Positions 60,712 to 64,000 of a stretch of 64,000 nt of DNA are shown piece after piece (position 1 is the stretch's first letter; each line of letters begins with the position of its first letter). Origin of the DNA: Flavobacteriaceae bacterium NBU2973 (GTDB lineage: Bacteria; Bacteroidota; Bacteroidia; Flavobacteriales; Flavobacteriaceae). A model generated the notes under the pieces. It was not told where the DNA came from. It worked only from the letters and a program-made list of their open reading frames with translations, and made no database searches. The translations under genes were made by a program, and so were the position numbers. The DNA lies in the NCBI GenBank assembly GCA_026162565.1, contig JAOEIQ010000001.1, positions 427,419 to 491,418 on the forward strand, in the 5' to 3' direction.

Positions 60712-61272
60712 ATGAGTACAAGAATTGAAACATTAAATCCAGAAACAACAACAGGAAAATCTAAAGAATTGTTTAACGCAGTTCAAAACAAATTAGGTTT
60801 TATTCCGAACCTTATTAAAGTATTTGGAAACTCTCCAGCAACCTTACAAACCTATTTAAGTTTAGGAGAGTTGTCAGCAAGTGGAAACTTTAGTAACAAA
60901 TTTAGAGAACAATTAGCTTTAGCTATTGCAGAGGAAAACGCATGTAATTACTGTTTATCTGCACACACGACTATTGGAAAAATGAATGGATTAACCATTG
61001 AAGAAACAGAGCAAAACAGACAAGGTATAGCAGCAGATGCAAAAACGCAAGCAGGATTACAATTTGCTCAAGCAGTGACTAGAAATAGAGGTCAAGTATC
61101 AACAGAAGCTATTGAAGCAGTAAAAGCTGCGGGTTATAACGATGGCGACATTTTAGAAATCGTTTTAAACGTTGTATCCAATACCTTAACAAATTATGTG
61201 AATCATATTGCTGAAACAGAAGTAGATTTCCCAAGTGTAGAAGCTGGAAAATTTACAGTAACAGCTAATTAA
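60712..61272 (+). CDS. Carboxymuconolactone decarboxylase/AhpD family protein
   Basis: 186 residues with the AhpD redox centre ENACNYCLSAHT (Cys-x2-Cys-x3-His after a Glu). Proteins like this are thiol peroxidase partners rather than decarboxylases. FIPNLIKVFGNSPATLQTYL is the typical N-terminal segment. The frame extends to 60592, but ATG 60712 gives the proper start (MSTRIETLNPE); the upstream part crosses a repeat. Probably activated by the AraC protein. A cupredoxin-like gene follows 34 bp later. Confidence 0.92.
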   Translation: MSTRIETLNPETTTGKSKELFNAVQNKLGFIPNLIKVFGNSPATLQTYLSLGELSASGNFSNKFREQLALAIAEENACNYCLSAHTTIGKMNGLTIEETEQNRQGIAADAKTQAGLQFAQAVTRNRGQVSTEAIEAVKAAGYNDGDILEIVLNVVSNTLTNYVNHIAETEVDFPSVEAGKFTVTAN

Positions 61273-61306
61273 TAAAAACAGATAACAAACTTTAAAAAAC
61301 AAAACA

Positions 61307-61693
61307 ATGAAAAATTTATTAGTAGGATTATTTTTAGTAGCATTTACAGTAACAGCTACTGCACAAGACAAAATGATGAAAAAAGAAGCAGTTAAAACTG
61401 TTGCTTTAGAACAAACAAAAGGGGAGTTTACCCAGAAGGCATTAACACTATCTGAAGGCACGTATGTATTTGAAGTATCAAACAACCATGCAGCTGAAAA
61501 AGTAGGATTAGTATTAATAAAAGATGGAATGGATGCATCTAATCCTGAAAACCATATAGCTGAAGCCTATGTAACAAAAGCTGTTGAGGTTGGTAAAACA
61601 GAATCGTCAAAAGCGGTAACTCTAAAAAAAGGGACTTATCAATATTTTTGTCCATTAAATCCAACTCCACTGTATACATTAACGGTTAAGTAG
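61307..61693 (+). CDS. Cupredoxin-like periplasmic protein
   Basis: 128 residues: signal peptide (LLVGLFLVAFTVTATAQ), then a beta-sandwich with copper-site candidates, His in VSNNHAAEK and Cys in YQYFCPLNPTPLYTLTVK (in part YFCPLNPTP). The usual second His after the Cys is replaced by Thr/Tyr, so copper binding is uncertain. Likely cotranscribed with the AhpD-like gene, suggesting a stress or redox role. It ends at a bidirectional terminator. Confidence 0.78.
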   Translation: MKNLLVGLFLVAFTVTATAQDKMMKKEAVKTVALEQTKGEFTQKALTLSEGTYVFEVSNNHAAEKVGLVLIKDGMDASNPENHIAEAYVTKAVEVGKTESSKAVTLKKGTYQYFCPLNPTPLYTLTVK

Positions 61694-61714
61694 TTTATGG
61701 ATTGTTTAATAGCT

Positions 61715-61746
61715 AAAAAAAGGCGCGCTTTTAAGCGTGCTTTTTT
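61715..61746. terminator. Bidirectional terminator, cupredoxin / DinB-like genes
   Basis: A-run, GCGCGCTT (61723-61730) pairing with AAGCGTGC (61733-61740, one G-U), then six T. It separates convergent genes and overlaps the end of the DinB-like gene. Confidence 0.75.
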
Positions 61747-62296
61747 ATTGATACAAAACATATCTTGGTGGTTTTAGTCCATTAAGTCGCATATAAACTA
61801 GCATTTGCCCTCTGTGATGGGTTATATGGTCTGCTAGTAGCAATAATATCTGCCTTTTTGTTCTATCTGCTCCAAAATAATCTAGTCGCTCTTTAAGTCT
61901 ATTTGGGTCAAAATTTCTGATAAACTTAATTGTTTTGTCAAAAGTCTCATTGATTTTAGCAATCATTTCTTTTTTCGATTTGTGGTCAACTTTTAGTTCT
62001 GTATCAGTATTCCAATCTCTGGCTTCACGTCCACCCATTAATGATTGACTGTGCCAATCCATTGCCCAACCAATATGCATTAAACTTTCCGCAAAACTCA
62101 TTGCTTCAGGTGTTGCCTTAAATTCATAGTTATCCTCTGGCATAAGTTCTGCTACAAGAATTAAATAGTCTTTCGATTTTTCTAATCGTTCCAAATATTC
62201 TTTGATGAAGTTATTTTCTTGAGCAAAAATTGGCTGTCCAAATGATGACAATATCAAAATAGACGTCAGAATTAGTAAATGCTTAATGTTTCTCAT
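61745..62296 (-). CDS. DinB-like (YfiT-type) four-helix metal protein, exported
   Basis: 183 residues: signal peptide (LTSILILSSFGQPIFAQ), then a DinB fold. Metal ligands: His in SLMHIGWAMDWHS and the HxxxH-type pair in LADHITHHRGQMLVYMR. DinB proteins are four-helix bundle metal-binding proteins, some of them thiol transferases; this exported form has no known substrate. It ends in RLNGLKPPRYVLYQ, typical of the family. The spacer upstream is cassette-like. Confidence 0.85.
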   Translation of the reverse strand: MRNIKHLLILTSILILSSFGQPIFAQENNFIKEYLERLEKSKDYLILVAELMPEDNYEFKATPEAMSFAESLMHIGWAMDWHSQSLMGGREARDWNTDTELKVDHKSKKEMIAKINETFDKTIKFIRNFDPNRLKERLDYFGADRTKRQILLLLADHITHHRGQMLVYMRLNGLKPPRYVLYQ

Positions 62297-62369
62297 TAGG
62301 TTACAGTTTGTAATTTGTATTGGGTTGTGCGTAATGAATAATACTCGTTGTTGTGCTTTCGTTATGTCA
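62297..62369 (-). other. Cassette-like spacer between DinB-like and DUF6090 genes
   Basis: On the minus strand the gap contains CGCCTAATTAATGACATAAC, then GAAAGCACAACAACGAG and GCACAACCC. The GCACAAC motif recurs in the next spacer (63117-63190). It may be an integron-like recombination site; the core is not clear enough to say. Confidence 0.3.
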
Positions 62370-63116
62370 TTAATTAGGCGAAGTCAATTCAATAATTCGG
62401 TCAATTGTTTCACTCACTTCTCGTAATTCGTTTATTCCAGGTGGATTAACAATATCTTCAATAAATATCATTCGATTATGAATAAGGTTTTCAAATTCTA
62501 AATCGTTCAAAAAAGTCAAATCAATTTTTGGGTCTTTTAATATTAATTTATCGGGTTTGGCAAAATTTTTAAATGCAATGTTTTGTCTTAAATAGGGTAA
62601 GTAATAATCGTGGCTATATCTTTTTGATGTTAGCTCTTCTTCTTGATAATCTGAAACGAGATCATCCCAGCTTTCTAATAACGCTCTTAATTCGCTGTTA
62701 GAAATAATATCAAAAGATGATGTGCTTGAAAGAGAATTTATGGATGATTGTTGCGGATTAAATGTCCAATGATCTAAGGTTCCCACAATATAGTTAGATA
62801 GAGAATCCAAATTCACAGTACCTGCATTTATTGGCAACATAGATAATATTTTATTAGCATTTTTATAACCTTTTAAATGGTAATAAAGTGTTGTGTCAAG
62901 TTCTACTCTATTTAAAAGAAATTCTTGGTGAATTTGTGTTATGAAATTAGATTCCTTTTTTTGTTTTATGCGATTGTCATTCCAATTATTAATTTGAAGT
63001 GCAATTAAAATACCAATAACAACAAGAATGATTTCGCCGATTGCATATTTAAAGTACTTTCCGGTTTTACCTTCTGAAAGTAAATTTTGTCTAATTTTTC
63101 TAAAGAATTTTATCAT
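62370..63116 (-). CDS. DUF6090 family membrane-anchored protein
   Basis: 248 residues. A basic N-terminus (FFRKIRQNLLSEGKTGKYFKYA) leads to one membrane helix (IGEIILVVIGILIALQINNW), the DUF6090 signature; the remainder is periplasmic, helical and charged. These proteins occur in several copies in many flavobacteria and have no known function. It is one of three minus-strand genes in a row, with short spacers. Confidence 0.82.
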   Translation of the reverse strand: MIKFFRKIRQNLLSEGKTGKYFKYAIGEIILVVIGILIALQINNWNDNRIKQKKESNFITQIHQEFLLNRVELDTTLYYHLKGYKNANKILSMLPINAGTVNLDSLSNYIVGTLDHWTFNPQQSSINSLSSTSSFDIISNSELRALLESWDDLVSDYQEEELTSKRYSHDYYLPYLRQNIAFKNFAKPDKLILKDPKIDLTFLNDLEFENLIHNRMIFIEDIVNPPGINELREVSETIDRIIELTSPN

Positions 63117-63190
63117 TGGTTAGATATTTCTCTAAAGTTAGAATAATTATTTAATTCTGTGAGAGTGAGAAATAATGAAGCACAACGTTG
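63117..63190 (-). other. Cassette-like spacer between DUF6090 and NTF2-like genes
   Basis: On the minus strand it begins with GTGCCTAACAACGTTGTGC right after the stop of the NTF2-like gene. CCTAAC and ACAACGTTGT (a palindrome) look like the attC-type simple sites seen in integron cassettes, but a full site cannot be drawn. Confidence 0.35.
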
Positions 63191-63706
63191 TTAGGCACTG
63201 TTTTCTTTTTCAGGAAACCACATTTTACTCAAATCAATAGAAGATAGGGCACTTTCATTATCATCGTAAATTGACATTTCAATTATGAACCATTTTCCAT
63301 TAATTCGTATTAAATCATAGATACCAACAGCAGATTCATACATTTTTCCAGAACTATCATATCTTAAAAATCGAATTTGGATTTTTACGTGGTTTTCATT
63401 TTCAGTGTTTTGCTGAATTCCTAAAAGTTCAATGTCAGAGTGACTATAGTTTTGTTTAGCTAATTTTTTAAAGTAAATCTTGGCCATTAATTTTGCTGAA
63501 ATGCGACCATTTAATATGGAATTCAGTAAGTTTCCAGTGTAAATTTTTGTGGTTTTTCCATTTTTATGTTGATATACATTGATCTTTTTATTAGGAGCGA
63601 AATGTTTTAGCCAACCATTTACATCTTTATTCGAAAAATCTTTTTTTAAAACAACACAGAATTTGTGTTCTATAATTTTCCAAAGTTCAATTTTTGTTGC
63701 AGTCAT
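63191..63706 (-). CDS. NTF2/SnoaL-like protein, function unknown
   Basis: 171 residues with a probable NTF2-like cone fold: an N-terminal helix, WLKHFAPNKKINVYQH, a central helix, then strands HVKIQIRFLRYDSSGKMYESAVGIYDLI and a closing GKWFIIEMSIYDD (both quoted in part). That order fits NTF2-like enzymes or binding proteins. No signal peptide. The call rests on the strand pattern alone. It is the last gene before the terminal structured element. Confidence 0.6.
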   Translation of the reverse strand: MTATKIELWKIIEHKFCVVLKKDFSNKDVNGWLKHFAPNKKINVYQHKNGKTTKIYTGNLLNSILNGRISAKLMAKIYFKKLAKQNYSHSDIELLGIQQNTENENHVKIQIRFLRYDSSGKMYESAVGIYDLIRINGKWFIIEMSIYDDNESALSSIDLSKMWFPEKENSA

Positions 63707-63723
63707 TTTAAAATTGTGCTCAA

Positions 63724-63990
63724 CGCTGGGCTATGTGAAGCCACGTTATGGATTTTAAAGTTAAGCAATTTATTGCATTAACTTTATAAATACATATTAA
63801 ACGTGGACAAATCGAGCTTTGCGAGATTCATGAGCACTTAAGCAATAGAGTGTGGCGAACTACTTTGCATATAGCCGTTGATATGTACCGCCTGCCTGCC
63901 GGTAGGCAGGTTTTCCTGGATGGCGCCTAAAGGTGATTTATAGCAGTGTACCAAATGCCTACTGCATATGCAAACTGGCATAGCCCAGCG
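63724..63990. mobile_element. 267-bp ORF-free element with perfect 12-bp terminal inverted repeats
   Basis: Bounded by CGCTGGGCTATG (63724-63735) and its exact complement CATAGCCCAGCG (63979-63990). Inside: a hairpin with TAAAGTTAAGCAA facing TTGC-a-TTAACTTTA (63756-63786), framed by CCACGTT (63741) and AACGTGG (63800); TTTGCATAT (63865) facing ATATGCAAA (63966); and a GC-rich palindrome at 63892-63911. No sizeable frame lies within. It may be a MITE, an integron-type site, or a structured RNA. Confidence 0.65.
63892..63911. repeat. GC-rich palindrome CCTGCCT...AGGCAGG
   Basis: CCTGCCTGCCGGTAGGCAGG, 20 bp with 7-bp perfect arms, in an AT-rich context. It is nested in the terminal element. 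I recall similar CCTGCC repeats scattered in Bacteroidota genomes. Confidence 0.65.
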
Positions 63991-64000
63991 ATGATGTACA

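Noticed and set aside
60592..61272. AhpD-like gene called as a true gamma-carboxymuconolactone decarboxylase
   Set aside because: The ExxxCxxCxxxH redox motif points to the AhpD-type group, and no protocatechuate pathway genes are present.
61186..61485. Minus-strand frame of 99 codons across the AhpD-like and cupredoxin genes
   Set aside because: It spans two well-supported genes on the other strand.
1..64000. tRNA, rRNA and CRISPR features
   Set aside because: I scanned for T-loop motifs, rRNA-like stretches and regularly spaced repeats and saw none; a covariance search could still find a small RNA.

Overview
This window comes from the chromosome of an AT-rich member of the Bacteroidota, almost certainly a marine Flavobacteriaceae (Olleya/Lacinutrix/Winogradskyella-like). 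The evidence is the Bacteroidota -7 promoter box TAnnTTTG in front of many genes, a PorP/SprF type IX secretion protein, two CarboxypepD-regulatory-like/TonB receptors paired with surface lipoproteins, DUF4270, DUF2480, DUF3078 and DUF6090 proteins, a mevalonate-pathway HMG-CoA synthase, and a long IleS with KMSKR. I saw no rRNA, tRNA, CRISPR array, transposase or phage genes. It reads as core chromosome with small intrusions.

Layout. 1-4 kb: DUF4270 lipoprotein (cut by the window edge) and a glycogen-synthase-like half protein on the minus strand, divergent from panC-panD-flippase-like protein. 4-12.5 kb: an esterase-like protein lacking its serine nucleophile, radA, a YD-repeat-like secreted protein, ileS, a DksA-like protein, lspA and a lipoprotein. 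12.5-17.4 kb (minus): prolyl oligopeptidase, 5-formyl-THF cyclo-ligase, an aspartoacylase-family protein and rimK, separated by repeat-rich spacers. 17.5-21.6 kb: uvrC and a patatin/Omp85 protein. 21.8-29.4 kb: aromatic amino acid catabolism (hmgA, hppD, tryptophan 2,3-dioxygenase) with DUF3108, M23 peptidase and pgi. 29.5-42.3 kb: two TonB receptor plus jelly-roll lipoprotein pairs interleaved with two endonuclease/exonuclease/phosphatase (EEP) proteins and PorP. 42.4-55.1 kb: hflX, then a minus-strand SUF Fe-S operon (SufA-like, B, lipoprotein, C, four-helix protein, D, S, E, DUF59) running into mvaS, DUF2480 and DUF3078; a plus-strand serine hydrolase splits it. 55.2-61.7 kb: thiL, tandem small zinc-ribbon-like proteins, alpha/beta hydrolase, BrnQ, an AraC regulator and a likely AraC-controlled unit (29-aa Cys protein, AhpD-like protein, cupredoxin). 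61.7-64 kb: three minus-strand accessory genes with cassette-like spacers, ending in a 267-bp inverted-repeat element.

Most interesting: (1) ileS carries an in-frame insertion made of back-to-back palindromes of the same kind that fill the intergenic spacers here, so a dispersed palindromic repeat has become protein; (2) the 29.5-42.3 kb locus is a candidate uptake system, with a 9-1-9 palindrome of Fur-box geometry at the second receptor; (3) two genes of the four-helix-bundle (S23/IVS) family sit inside conserved operons, one broken by a frameshift, with partly complementary flanks; (4) direct repeats TTGTCCA 21 bp apart lie just downstream of the AraC gene; (5) the 267-bp ORF-free structured element closes the window.

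Several open reading frames extend upstream of the probable start, often across the promoter. I give the start I consider right and say why. All family calls are from reading the translated sequence; no search was run.
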